Shown here: in pieces, positions 41,935 to 53,233 of the stretch
Layout of the letters: every line of letters begins with the position of its first letter
Position numbering within the stretch: the first letter of the stretch is position 1
Assembly: GCA_019096065.1 (NCBI GenBank)
Contig: JAGUCH010000008.1
Coordinates: 2,671,001 to 2,735,000, forward strand
Source of the DNA: Paracyclopina nana
Taxonomy: Eukaryota; Arthropoda; Copepoda; Cyclopoida; Cyclopettidae
Direction of reading: 5' to 3'
DNA: 64,000 nt
Notes under the pieces: model-generated
What the model was told of the DNA's origin: nothing
What the model saw: the letters and a program-made list of their open reading frames with translations, nothing else
Database searches by the model: none
Made by a program: the position numbers and the translations under genes

Positions 41935-44900
41935 GCTGATCAAGTTGGTGATCTTCTGGGCGTTGTTGATCGTTGCAACCGCAGCTCCGAATGGCCCGCA
42001 GGTGAGATCTGGCCAGCTTGTTGCAAAGATAGCTCGCCTTAGCCACCGCCATCCACGTCTACCTGGCCAAGCTGTTGCTGCAGCTAGCTACATAGAATAT
42101 CAGTATTATGTAGTAGCCGTAGTAGTGGCTCGGCGCATGTATATTACTGTAACCGTGGTGTGCGGCGCGAGGCGCGCGCAAAGCTGCATCGACGCGCGAC
42201 TTTGACTGCGCTCACCCAACTTACGAATGGGCAGCGCAATAAACGGCCAACAAGACTGGGGATAGCACAAAGAAAGGGGACGCCAACTCCTACCGCTCCT
42301 GCTGCTCCACCAACATCCAGGTGAACCCAAGCCATCTTGGGTTTTCACCCTGCAGCCTGGAATCCCTGGAGAAAAAGTACCAGAAGTGGCGCTTTTGGCT
42401 CCGCATCAATTCCGGCTTTTTTTGCAGCTAAATGGGGGAAATGTGCCGCTTTACGCGAAAACAATGCGCAACGCCATCTGGCGGGCAAAAACGTTGCTTA
42501 TAGTATAGCAGCTAGGCTCAGTCCTTGAAAAAGCTCTTGGCTTTTACTACGAGTTGGCACTCGGCCACTTTTTATAGCGCATCAGCTTCGCTGAAATTTG
42601 AGAGGTGCTCGTATATAGACTGAAATCACGCCTGGCCATTCGACACCGGCCTTTACGCCTCCCTCATGAGATCATCATCAGCATCTCCTACTTCACGTAC
42701 GCGGCTAGAAAGATCATGACTCATTGCTGCTGTGTGTGCATGCATGCAAAAAAGTATATCATTCATTGCGAAACGACACGCAAATGAGGGGCTTAACTTT
42801 TCCAAAAAGTAGCACCGCATATATACTGCAAACTAGTACTTTATTGAGCCAATTATTGACGCGCGCGCGTGAGTTTGAAAGCCTTCAATCACTTGGATAC
42901 ACGCTATGGCCACATATCCAAGAGCGACAACGTGCACTTCAAAAATGCATTTCAATGAGCTGTAATTTTTGTCATATATATATTCGGTCCCAGAATAGGC
43001 CATCAGGCCTTTTTTCCTTAGAAAGGCCCTTACCCCGCCTAGTGCAGCTATGCTATATGGCGAAACCCACTCATTGAATGCGTGCGTGATAGCCGCAAAT
43101 AATATCAAACAATTGCTCCCCTTTTTTTGTCGAGGCCCTTTACTATTATTGTGCGCGACTACTACCTCAAAATTATGACACATATTTTATTGCTCCCCAG
43201 CCATAGTGCCAGGAAAGCACACAGCCTTGCGGAAACCCCTAATCAAATACTGCCCTACATTTGGGAATTTTCAGCCGCTGAAAACCGCATGCTTTTCAAC
43301 CACCCCAAAAGAAAACTCCGATACATTTTCCTCATTTTTCAACATCTCAATTTAAGCCAAGAGTTCAGTTTCGACGTACTTTTGAGGAATTAGGCCAGGA
43401 ACCCTTTTTTTACTTAACCTGATACAAACTGTCTGAAAAATGAATGAGCCTCGGTTTTTCCGCAATTAATTTTTAGTGCGCATGACCACCTTGGTTTCAC
43501 TGCAAGGAAGAAGTGGAACTACCTAAATCTAGAACTATGCCAGTTTATTTCGTCCTTGGCTTCCCAAATCACACACTCTTCAAATACCACGGCAAGAAAG
43601 CAGGAAAAAGCAACTTCCACGAAGAACCTCCTTCGCTTTTGGCTGCTTTCTTAAGGCTTTAATACTCTTGTTTAAATTGGAAGGATTTTGGGCAAGCTAA
43701 AAACAATAGTATATACTTCTGGGAAAACGCAGACTGCAAGGGAAAAAAGCTGACAATAAATTGAGAAATTCTTTGCATTGACAGGATGCTATAAGAGTGG
43801 CCTTACACCAAATAACGTAGCTACTTTGAGATTATGCGAGATGCAATTATGGAAATAACGTAAAACTACTATCTTACTACAAGCATACAATAAAGGGGAA
43901 AGGCTCTCATTTGCAAGGAAAAATATAGAGACAAGGACGCTCCAAACCCAAAGCCTTACAAAAAATGTCTGGCACCTAATAGAGGAACACCTATATGATT
44001 GGCCAAGAAAAATGTGAAACTCCAAAGGTCATCAAGAAACTCTCAGTGCTTACCATACAAGTCAAAACTAGAATTTAGGGTAATGTCATTTGTTCACAAG
44101 AAATGCTTCAGCAATTTTAACTTGTCTCTTTTATCAAAAACCGAAAATTAAGAACTTTTTTGGTCAAAAGTAGCTATTGCATTAACTTCTGCTTTCCTAG
44201 GATTTGCATTAACTTTTGCTTTCCAAGGATAAATATGATAATAGTGACGGCAATTTGGGACAAGTAAGTAGTGATTATAAGCTCATAACAGTATGATAGT
44301 TTTGCTAATAGTTTGGGTAGAAAATCATGGAGTTTTCCAAATGAAAATACCTAGAAAGCCATTGGGAAACGACAGTATCTTATTCCTTTCTTTAAAAATA
44401 TGCCTAATTGGCTGTAATTTCAAGTTTGAGATGAGGTACATTGTAAAATGATCCCTAAACTAGCCAATAAAAGCAAGCTTTGCTAGCTCAGGTGAGCTCA
44501 CATTTATGTTCATTTTTGGAGGTCAAATAAGCTCTTTTTTGCCTCGCAAGCTTGAGAAAAAAAGCAGAATTTTTACGTTGATTTCAACAAAACTATTCTA
44601 CTTTTTTACTACGAAACTACGAACTTTTTTCATGATGCTTGGAAATCCTCCTTCTGTTCGGTCTCAGCACATGGGCCCCCCATTTTTTTAAACTCCCACT
44701 CAAAAGATAAAGGAACTTTTATGTCAGAACACGCGCGTTTTTAGCAGAAATTCCATGCCAATATATTCACGCCATGCAGCTGTCAAAAATGCCAAAAGTG
44801 CAATTAGCGAAAAAATCCACTTCTGGTGTTGTTGTTTCCTCTATGGTGGCGCCATCTAGAGGGGCATAGTAAAAAAACTCGCGGACTAAACATCTCTATT

Positions 44901-45030
44901 CATTGTATATGGAAAGGTTGCGTTTCTGGGAATTATTATTATTATTATGACTCAGCAGCGTGACGCTGATGTTCAAGGAAGCATTTGTGATATGAAGCTT
45001 TTACAGCAATAATCTTTATAAGCCCACAAA
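41935..45030. other. 3.1-kb intergenic region between Yorkie and the Shisa-like gene
   Basis: No supported gene is seen. The first 400 bp are GC-rich and probably hold the Yorkie 5' UTR and promoter. The rest is AT-rich. A 27-bp tandem duplication at 44177-44230 and a short ATT run at 44934-44948 are the only repeats noted. Confidence 0.4.
44177..44230. repeat. 27-bp tandem duplication
   Basis: Two adjacent 27-bp units, 44177-44203 and 44204-44230, share TTGCATTAACTT and differ at two positions only. A simple local duplication with no evident function. Confidence 0.7.
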
Positions 45031-45612
45031 ATGAATACAGCTAAAATTGGGCTGTACTTGTCCATGTGTTGCCTTGCACTAGTTGCAGCCAAGAATGAAG
45101 ACGACGGCATTTGTGATGACAAAGCATTTGAAATTGAATGCTCCAAAAGTGCCACAGAGGACATTTTTTGCTGTGCAAGCCACACCAAGCATGGAGTACA
45201 AAAACAATGCTGCTCAGAAGCTGAGTATTTCAACCAGTTTCCAGCCTTGGCAGATGCCAAAGCTGAAGCTAGCAGCTCAGTGATTGGGAAAGCTTTGGAA
45301 GTGGCACTGATCTGCGTTGGAGTATTCATCCTTGGTCTCATAGTCCTTTGCTTTTGCTGCATTTGCTGTCCATTTTGCCTTTGCCACAAAACCAGAAGAG
45401 GCCGAATTTTGAGAAGAAATGAGGAGCAAATCCAAATGCCCACAAACAATGTTGTAGCGATTCCATCAGCTCAAGTTCAACCGTATCCAGTTCAGCAGCA
45501 ATATCCTCAAAATCCGCCACCTTATCCAGGACCTCCAGTGGCAAGTGCCCCATTATTGCACACCAAAGAAGACTATGCTCGTCAACCAGCTTACAATCCT
45601 GACATTCCATAA
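45031..45612 (+). CDS. Shisa/WBP1-like Cys-rich single-pass membrane protein
   Basis: This is a single-exon frame of 193 residues. It has a signal peptide (MNTAKIGLYLSMCCLALVAA), a short extracellular domain with paired cysteines (C-x8-C-x9-CC-x11-CC, including IFCCASH and KQCCSEA), a transmembrane helix at about residues 85-115 that runs into a Cys-rich juxtamembrane stretch (CFCCICCPFCLC), and a Pro/Gln/Tyr-rich cytoplasmic tail with NPPPYPGPP. This layout matches the Shisa/WBP1/VOPP1 group of short membrane adaptors, whose PPxY motifs recruit WW-domain proteins such as NEDD4 ligases. The specific ortholog is not clear. TMEM234 starts only 94 bp downstream on the same strand. Confidence 0.7.
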   Translation: MNTAKIGLYLSMCCLALVAAKNEDDGICDDKAFEIECSKSATEDIFCCASHTKHGVQKQCCSEAEYFNQFPALADAKAEASSSVIGKALEVALICVGVFILGLIVLCFCCICCPFCLCHKTRRGRILRRNEEQIQMPTNNVVAIPSAQVQPYPVQQQYPQNPPPYPGPPVASAPLLHTKEDYARQPAYNPDIP

Positions 45613-45706
45613 ATTGTCATTTACAGAAATAGCAGCATATTTTTTATGACTGATTCTTTTGATATTTCTTTGCTTTTCAGGATTTTGAGGCTGACACCAT
45701 GAAATA

Positions 45707-46069
45707 ATGCATGAAGCAACTATTGGAGTAATTATCACTGCCCTCGTTTGGGGAGTCACTGATCCCTTCTTGAAGAAGTTTGCAAGTTATCCCTGCTACA
45801 ACTCTTGGATCACTGAATTGGTGCCTTTTCTCAGAAATTGGAGATATGCTCTGACATTTGCCGTCAATCAGTCAGGAAGTGCCTTGTTCATGTGGACACT
45901 CACCAGAGGCTCATTGTCAATGGTGGTGCCTGCTACCAACTCACTCAAGTTTTTGGCCACCTTTTTAACTGGCCATTTGCTTGGAGAAGGCTCCCCCTCC
46001 TCCAGAAGCTGGCTTGGCCTGCTATTCATCCTCTGTGGCATTTTCATGCATCATTTTGACAATGTCTAG
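45707..46069 (+). CDS. TMEM234: transmembrane protein 234 homologue
   Basis: A 120-residue, four-helix membrane protein with the TMEM234 pattern: ATIGVIITALVWGVTDPFLK at the start, NWRYALTFAVNQSGSALFMW, LSMVVPATNSLKFLATFLTG, and SWLGLLFILCGIF near the end. It is related to EamA/DMT-type small transporters; its function is poorly known. The frame is intact and of the usual length. CTTTGCTTTTCAG at 45668-45680 is a strong acceptor 26 bp before the ATG, so its 5' end may be spliced to an upstream leader. Its last 8 nt overlap the start of METTL22. Confidence 0.88.
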   Translation: MHEATIGVIITALVWGVTDPFLKKFASYPCYNSWITELVPFLRNWRYALTFAVNQSGSALFMWTLTRGSLSMVVPATNSLKFLATFLTGHLLGEGSPSSRSWLGLLFILCGIFMHHFDNV

Positions 46070-46871
46070 CAGTGACCTGGTCACAAGTGAAGTAAACGCA
46101 GCCATTGTGTGCAAGGAAAATGGCATAGACACTACATCAGTGATCTCATCATTTACATTGACACTTCCCAGAGCCGATGAAAATCAAGCTGTGGAAAGGT
46201 CTCCCAAATTTGACAAGGATGGAGACCTTATCAGGGAGAACAGATATGAAATTGATCTCACCCTTGTCATAGAGCACAAGATCTCAACTGACTTGAGCAA
46301 AGTTGGATTGCAAGTCTGGAGTGGAGCGCTATTTTTGGCCGATTTTTTCCTAGCTCAGCCGTATCTAGTGCAAGGCTTGAGGATCTTGGAATTAGGTGCT
46401 GGAACAGGGCTTACCTCAATTGCTGTGTCCAAGTTTTGTGATGCCAAAAGTACAGTTGCCACTGATATCCAAGACGTTCTCGAAAATCTTAAAGCCAACA
46501 TTCATCGAAATGCATCTGACGCTCAAGTCGCGGAGGTGGACTTGTTCAAAGTGGATTACAACCAGCCACTCCTGGAAGACATTGATGTGGTCATTGGAGC
46601 TGACATCGTTTATGACAATGACCTATCTGATGCCATTGTCAGCTTCATTTTCAAAATGAGGCCAAATGTGAAAAAGTTTTACTTTTCAATCGAAAAAAGG
46701 TACATTTTTACTACAGATGATCTGGATACAGTTGCTCCTTGCTACGAGTTTTTCCTGGCAAGGCTGGCTGAAAAATCAGACATGAGTATCAATGTTCATT
46801 CAAGTAATTCAATCAGGCAATATTTCTGCTACGAGCGTTCTCCAGATCTAGTTGTGATCGAAATAAATTGA
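46062..46871 (+). CDS. METTL22: methyltransferase-like protein 22 (lysine methyltransferase)
   Basis: A single-exon class I methyltransferase of 269 residues. METTL22 of vertebrates methylates a lysine of the nuclear protein KIN17. Visible are the pre-core QVWSGALFLADFF, motif I ILELGAGTGLTSIAV (about residues 107-121), the acidic ATDIQ, and VVIGADIVYDNDL, which carries the D-x-x-Y motif of this lysine methyltransferase family. The start is the ATG at 46062, which lies inside the last codons of TMEM234 in another frame. The frame is open further upstream, but that part is TMEM234 coding sequence read out of frame. No promoter space separates the two genes, so a shared transcript is likely. 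Confidence 0.88.
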   Translation: MSSSDLVTSEVNAAIVCKENGIDTTSVISSFTLTLPRADENQAVERSPKFDKDGDLIRENRYEIDLTLVIEHKISTDLSKVGLQVWSGALFLADFFLAQPYLVQGLRILELGAGTGLTSIAVSKFCDAKSTVATDIQDVLENLKANIHRNASDAQVAEVDLFKVDYNQPLLEDIDVVIGADIVYDNDLSDAIVSFIFKMRPNVKKFYFSIEKRYIFTTDDLDTVAPCYEFFLARLAEKSDMSINVHSSNSIRQYFCYERSPDLVVIEIN

Positions 46872-47090
46872 AAATTGACTTATTTTATTACCTCTGTTAT
46901 TCTTGTTCCAATTTTAGCTGTAAATATGAAAACTGAGAATAATTTGATTCAGCTAACTCGATTGATTATCTTGTCTCGAAGTTACCAGACTGATTAAAAG
47001 CTTAAAGATCAAGAAGGAACTAAGAAAGCCCACAGTTTCTTTCGGGTTCTATTTATTTTGTAATTCAGAATGTAACACTTTTATCTTAAA

Positions 47091-48974
47091 TTATCGGTCA
47101 ATCTCGCCAAAGACAACATCAAGTGTACCAATGATGGCCACGATGTCAGCAAGCAGAAGATTGCTGCCAATATGATCAATCAAAGCCAAATGGGCAAAGC
47201 CGGGAGCCTTGATCTTACACCTGTAGGGCCTGGATGTGCCATCTGAGACCAGGTAGACTCCAAACTCTCCCTTGGGAGCTTCCACTGCAGTGTAAGTGGC
47301 TCCAGCAGGAACTTGGAATCCTTGAGTGAACAGTTTGAAGTGGTGAATTAAGGCTTCCATGGATGACTGAAAATTGAAATGGGAAAAAATGTTTAAGCTG
47401 AGAATGATCTAGTTTAGCCAAGTTTGTTGAAGAGGTTAGCATTAGGAACCTCAATCGAAATAATGGGAATATTTCCGTAAAAAGGAAGCAACATAGGAAA
47501 TTTGAGGCTGAGGAACTTTAAAGATCAAAATTGCTGTCACTAAGTAGGGCTAGTAGTAGCGTGGGCATTAACATCAAGGCAAAATATGATGAACTTTTCA
47601 GTTTACCGGCTGGATCTACTCATTAAATCTATGCGTACCTTCATTTCACCACGAGTCGGAGGGACACACTTGGCATCATCAGTCCTTATGTCACCCTCTG
47701 GCATTTTATTCAAGCACTGCTCAATGATCCTCATAGATTGACGCATCTCCTCCATACGAACCAAATATCTGTCATAGCAATCTCCATTGGTGCCGACCGG
47801 CACGTCAAATTCGTAATTTTCATAGCCGTCATAGGGCTGTGATTTCCTCAAATCCCACTTGATTCCAGATCCACGAAGCATGACTCCAGAACATCCATAG
47901 TTCAAGGCATCTTCGGCAGAGATGACTCCAATGTCAGTTGTTCTTTGCACCCAGATCCGATTGGAGGTGACCAAATCCTCAACTTCATCGAGACGTTCGC
48001 CGAACTTGGACACGAACTCGTAGATGTCATCAAGCAAGCCAATTGGGATATCTTGGTGCACTCCTCCAGGACGCACATAGGCTGCGTGCATGCGAGCTCC
48101 AGATGCACGCTCGTAGAATTCCATCATCTTTTCACGCTCTTCAAAAAGCCAAAAGAAGGGAGTGATGCCACCCACATCCAAAATGTGAGTTCCGATACCC
48201 ATGATGTGATTCAAGATTCTTGTCATCTCAGCAAACAACACTGCGAGAAAAAGAGACATTGCAAACCCCCCAATAAAATAAAGCTGATTATGAGCTCTCA
48301 CCTCTGATACATTTTGCTCTTGGTGGAACATCGATGTTCAGCAATTTTTCAATGGCCAGCGAGAAGCATTGCTCGTTGCACATCATGGACACGTAATCCA
48401 GTCGATCAAAGTAGGGCAAAGCTTGCATGTATGTCTTGTATTCGATCAATTTCTCAGTGCCACGATGAAGAAGTCCAATGTGAGGATCAGCTCTCAGAAC
48501 TCTCTGCAAAATAGGTGCTATGCTTGAGATATTCAGAGTAACCAAAAGATGCTCACCTCTCCATCGAGTTGGAGGACAAGCCTGAGCACACCGTGAGCAG
48601 CAGGATGCTGAGGACCGAAATTCAGCTGTGTATTTCTGACAAACTTCTCGTACACTTTCTCCTGCTCGTTGGACATCCTGGAAGTGGTCTCAGGCAACTC
48701 CAAAAAAGGTATAGTGGATTTCATCTTGTTGTAGTCTTCCTCAGAGACCAGCCAATCACGATTGTTGAAGGACTTGAAGTATTCTGAATCGGGATGCCAG
48801 TGAGCTTTGGCACTTGCCGAGCTATGAATTCCACTGAAAATAGCGAAATTTGAACAATTACACTACTTCACGTTCAAGACTCAGGAAAACCAAAGCTTAC
48901 CACCATGTGGCCGGGGTTTGCTTCAGAGAGCCTAAAAGGCCTCGGAGGCCTGTCCTAGCCAGAATCGAGGCCAT
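47091..48974 (-). CDS. NDUFS2: NADH dehydrogenase iron-sulfur protein 2 (complex I 49-kDa)
   Basis: A core subunit of mitochondrial complex I that lines the quinone site. Exons 48974-48901, 48833-48557, 48503-48302, 48240-47639 and 47366-47091 give 476 residues (human 463). The first exon encodes a mitochondrial presequence rich in Arg/Leu/Ser ([20 protein letters not shown]). The conserved body includes [78 protein letters not shown] and [20 protein letters not shown]. The C-terminus has [31 protein letters not shown] and VFGEIDR. All junctions are in frame and no conserved residue is seen to be missing. Confidence 0.97.
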
Positions 48975-50079
48975 AATTGCGTCCAAGTATGTTGTTATAA
49001 AATTTCCAGATTACAAGGCAAATACAGGACCGGAGAATTAACTCGAAGTAGGCATGTAAGCAAAAATTGAAAGCACTAAGCTTATTTTAGCAGTATAATG
49101 TTGCATTCATGGATTTCAAAAAACTTTTATTTTCAGTTTTTTCTAATTTTAATTTTTTTCTCCATAATTTTACGCTTAATAGACGATATTTTTTGTGCCG
49201 AATTGCCTTAAAAAGCTGTTATTGTTTTCAATTTGAGTTTCTCTTGTTTTGATGGCGGATAGCTTCAAAGTTGCTATATATTGGTTTTTGTTATAGAGCT
49301 AAAAATGTACGAAATCGCCACAATGCCGTTTTGGGAAACAATTATTCTTCAGCAGCTCGTTTCATAAATATAGGAAGCTAGCTAAAAAAGAAGCGATTGC
49401 TGCAGCTTTCTGTTTTGGCTATATCGATGCAGCTTATTATTACTCATTGTGAAAGATTTATGGCATTTGCAACTCAAGTGAAAAGGTCGCGAAATCGCAG
49501 GAGTGTCACTGACACCGACAACACTCTTATCACAAAATGTAACAGCTTTGTGTTTTCAAATGTTCCGAGAAGAAAGGCGGTGCATTTATGCCTACATCAG
49601 GTGAAATCGGAATTGTAGTGCATTTCTTAAGAAGACATCAGTGCATTTTGTGCCGTTTTGTGGGCATTTCGAAGTAAGAGAAGAGTTAAAATTATTTAAA
49701 CCTTCGGCAAAGAGTTTGTATGGCGTGAAAGTAAAGTAATTAACGTCAAATTAGATTGCGCAACTTAAAGGAATTTCTGCTGCCTCTTTTAATTTAATAA
49801 GATACAAGAAACATGTATCAGCAATTTTCACCTTGAATTGTCTGATTATTCATAGGCTTGATCTTTTAGAAGAAATGCTCCTTTCAAATGCGGAGGTTGT
49901 CAGACTGGCGTAGAAAATATTATTTTCAAAACTGAAAAAAAAGTCCGAACAAGTTTCGTGTTCTATTTGCAGACTGAAATCGCAATAGGCGAGCGCTCGT
50001 TGGAATTATTTCCTCCTTTTACGTGGGAGGTTTGTTGGACTAACGAAGTGCCCAAGAAGTCAAGCCGTCGCCCAAGGTC
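48975..50079. other. divergent intergenic region, NDUFS2 and paxillin
   Basis: About 1.1 kb with no supported gene. It should hold both promoters. TCTATTTGCAG at about 49963-49973 could be the acceptor of a paxillin 5' UTR intron. Confidence 0.4.
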
Positions 50080-51652
50080 ATGAGCTCATTGGACGAGGTG
50101 CTCAACGACCTGGAGGTGGCTTGCCAGTCCACCGAGCGCGCGCTCTTTGACTCATCCAAGACACATCTGGAGGCGAGAACGACACCTGATCGCTCCACAT
50201 CGACTTCTGGTCCTCCACCGATCCCGAGGAGGGATAAATCATCCAAGATGGCCACGACCAGCTTGACCAATCCAGTGGCCAACAATATCAACGAGTTAGA
50301 CTCGTTGCTCCAAGATTTGTCCAATGCGAGGTGATTTTATGGCCATATAAGGAAGTGCATGTGTGTTAATGTTTTGCCATGGTTTAGGTTTTCCAGCAGC
50401 ACTCAAGTGATTGAAGAGAGAAGTGAGTCTATGGTCACATCGTCGTCCATTTCCTATGGATTCTACCCAAGTGATGCCAATAGGCAACCAAGTGAGCCCA
50501 AAAGTCCTGGGATCAATAGGACCCCCATGGAGGATGCCCTGTTCAGGGAAATGTCTTCCAAATTGGAGAGGCAAGAAGCTTTAGAGCAGAACAAGTGGGA
50601 ATATGTGGGTCGTGGCATGTGGGAAAATGGAGAGCAGCCTAAAAGCAATGGGGGTACCAAGGCGAATGGTACGCGACAAGTTGACACCTTGAACTTGGCC
50701 ACCAGCTACCACCAATCCAGCAGACACAAGGCTTCCTCCGCTACTCAAGAATTGGATGACTTGATGCAATCCCTCAACACTTTCAAGCTGAGGGAAAAGG
50801 TTGAAGAACCAGTTGTGACTAACCTGGATGACATGCTAGGAAACTTGCAAGAGAACATGGAGAAACAGGGCATCAAACAGACCCAGAAAGGAATTTGCGC
50901 AGCTTGTGACAAGCCCATTGTGGGACAAGTGGTCACTGCTCTTGGTAAAACGTTTCACCCGGAGCATTTCACTTGTGCTCATTGCAACCAGGTAATGCCT
51001 AAAATAATTGTTTCGCGAAGTGTCTCGAAATTTTTGTTCCTAGGAACTTGGAACTCAAAACTTCTTTGAACGCGAGGGACAGCCATACTGCGAGGATGAT
51101 TACCATAGCCTCTTTTCCCCTCGGTGTGCTCATTGCAACGGTGCCATTTTAGACAAGTGTATTTCAGCTCTCGACCAGACTTGGCATCCAGAACATTTCG
51201 TTTGCCATGACTGCTCGAGGCCATTTGGTGACGATGGCTTTCACGAAAAAGATGACAAGGCTTTCTGCCAGGATTGCTACTTTGGACATTTTGCACCTAA
51301 ATGTGCTGGATGCTCCCTACCCATAACTGAAAATTATATTTCGAGCCTGGATGCTCAATGGCATGCCAACTGTTTTGTTTGCACCACTTGCAACCAGCCT
51401 TTCGTCGATGGCAATTTCTTTGAGCACGATGGACAGCCCTATTGCGAGACTCATTTCCATGCCCTGAAAGGCTCTCTTTGTGCTGGATGCTCCAAACCCA
51501 TTTCAGGACGATGCATTACTGCCATGTTTCGCAAATTCCATCCCGAACACTTTGTCTGCTCCTTCTGCTTAAAGCAACTCAACAAGGGAACGTTCAAGGA
51601 GAAGGGAGAGAAACCGTATTGCCATGAATGCTTCAATCGCTTGTTTGGCTAA
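50080..51652 (+). CDS. Pax: paxillin
   Basis: A focal-adhesion scaffold linking integrins to FAK, vinculin and actin regulators. Exons 50080-50330, 50388-50991 and 51044-51652 give 487 residues. The N-terminal half has Leu-Asp motifs: [11 protein letters not shown] (LD1) near the start, [11 protein letters not shown] (LD2), [16 protein letters not shown] (LD4, very close to the human motif) and [10 protein letters not shown] (LD5). Four LIM domains follow, starting [33 protein letters not shown] and [11 protein letters not shown], each with the full Cys/His set, and the protein ends NRLFG just after LIM4 as expected. Gln/Ser linker regions carry PPPIPRR, a possible SH3 ligand. The start is the first ATG; vertebrate paxillin begins similarly at LD1. 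Confidence 0.96.
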
Positions 51653-51992
51653 GCTTGCATTTCGCTTCTACTGCTACTTCAATTCAAATGGTGCTCTCAC
51701 TACAACAAAAGTGGACCTTATATTGTAAAATGAAACTATTGTGCCAATTAATTGTACTTTACTCTGTAAAACAATAACAAAACTGAAAACTTTTCAGAAA
51801 CCCCTTAACTGTCATAATTAATTTTCAATCCTCGTCATTGGCACATTTCTAGAGGCTGCTCTTATGACATGATGGACAACTTATTGCAAAATTCATCCTG
51901 AATCATGCACAGGGATGATTGCCGCTTGAAGCTAAATGCCTTATAGCACATAATCAGTCATTAGTTTCTGGCCTAAAATGGACTGCTATTTA

Positions 51993-52397
51993 TTACTGTT
52001 GGCTACTTTCTGCAGATGTAGGCATATTTTTCGCCCTCTCAACAAGCATGGCTGCATCATATACATCCTGGCAAAGTTGGATCATCATGAGACGCTGATG
52101 CTTCTGGTAGACTGATGGTGCTCCAGGATGGCCAGTGTCCACATCAGACCAATCGTTGAATGATCTAAAGACTCCAGTCATTGGCTGCGTCTCGAAACCA
52201 TTTTTCTGCCTCCAGTCAGCACCACTTGGGGCCCTGTATCGTTTCCTGATCCACTTCTCTTTGCGCACTTCATTTTTATAGCTGTGTCCAAATTCGTGAC
52301 CATACAGACGATCTTTTCGCGATTCTAAATTGGATATCCTAAAAGGATTGGCCATAGTAAACAAAGATCGAACATGAACTTTGGTCAACCAAGACAT
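51993..52397 (-). CDS. MRPL52: mitochondrial ribosomal protein mL52-like
   Basis: A 134-residue protein. The N-terminus looks like a mitochondrial targeting sequence (MSWLTKVHVRSLFTMANPFR). The C-terminal half matches the mL52 pattern seen in animals: W-R-x-x-x-G (DWRQKNGF), then G-V-F-x-x-F-x-D-W-S-x-x-D-x-G-x-P (FNDWSDVDTGHP), then a basic helical segment. The middle (LYGHEFGHSYKNEVRKEKW) is not typical of what I know of the family, so the assignment is moderate. The start used is the ATG at 52397, only 11 nt after the EMG1 stop on the same strand. No room exists for a separate promoter, so the protein is probably made from an EMG1 message or from a promoter inside EMG1. Confidence 0.55.
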   Translation of the reverse strand: MSWLTKVHVRSLFTMANPFRISNLESRKDRLYGHEFGHSYKNEVRKEKWIRKRYRAPSGADWRQKNGFETQPMTGVFRSFNDWSDVDTGHPGAPSVYQKHQRLMMIQLCQDVYDAAMLVERAKNMPTSAESSQQ

Positions 52398-52408
52398 GAT
52401 GATTCTTT

Positions 52409-53233
52409 TTAGAAAACTCCCCAAGCCTCTTCAAATGCTGAGCAAACTTTAGCACACGTCAAGGCTGCTGATAAAGGATAGTTTCCAATGCACACGTCCT
52501 TTTCGGTATAGTCAACCTTGATGGATCCTGAAAAAAGCATCATATCAATGGCATCAATATCCTCATCTATGAGTTACGGAAAATTACCTTTGGCTATGGC
52601 GCCAATGACGAGGCAAATAGGCTCTTCCGTCTCTGGCACCAAGTCTGATGCTTTGGATGCACCCTCAGAACTAAAAGACAAGCAAATCTTTTTGCACCCA
52701 ACTGGCAAGTGGTCCGTGATGGGATTCTTGATAACTTTGAGTAGCTTCAACGAAGAGTCGGAAGCTTTGATGGAGAATTTGTGCAACAATTGCACAATCA
52801 AACCAGCGAAACGAGGAAATGTCCTGGGGATTCTCGTTTGCGGATTGACCTCAATCAAAACGTTATTCGCGGTTCGAATATACACCTGCAGAAGACCAGC
52901 CCTGTTCAAAGGGCTGTCAAGGAGCATCAACAAACTCTGGTGGGTAATGTCAGGCCTTGCGGTGGAAAAGTCCCGACCGATTCGCTTCAAAATGGGCGCG
53001 TGCTCGTCGACGTTCAAAAGGCCGTAGCCTTTGCCCGCTTTAACAGTTTCGAGGTTGGCACTCTCTAGGATGACAATCAGTCTTTTTTCCTGCTTGACAA
53101 TATGCTTGGTCAAGTCCTTTTGAGAGCTGAGGTTCACTTCAACGATGTGCTCAGGAGCTTTCTCCTCGACTTTGGCCTTTTTCTTGGAAGCTTCAGACTC
53201 TTCCCGCAAATGCTTAGGTCGCTTCTTTCCCAT
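52409..53233 (-). CDS. EMG1: rRNA small-subunit pseudouridine N1-methyltransferase NEP1
   Basis: A nucleolar SPOUT-fold enzyme that methylates N1 of a hypermodified pseudouridine in 18S rRNA and is needed for 40S assembly. Exons 53233-52588 and 52527-52409 give 254 residues (human 244). After a Lys/Glu-rich N-terminus the core reads RLIVILESANLETVK, FSTARPDITHQSLLMLLDSP, VLIEVNPQTRIPRTFPRFAG, KNPITDHLP, and ICLVIGAIAKG/SIKVDYTEK. It ends NYPLSAALTCAK and FEEAWGVF; both are hallmark NEP1 sequences. The mL52-like gene begins 11 nt downstream. The promoter side faces the CCDC169-like gene across about 600 bp. Confidence 0.95.
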
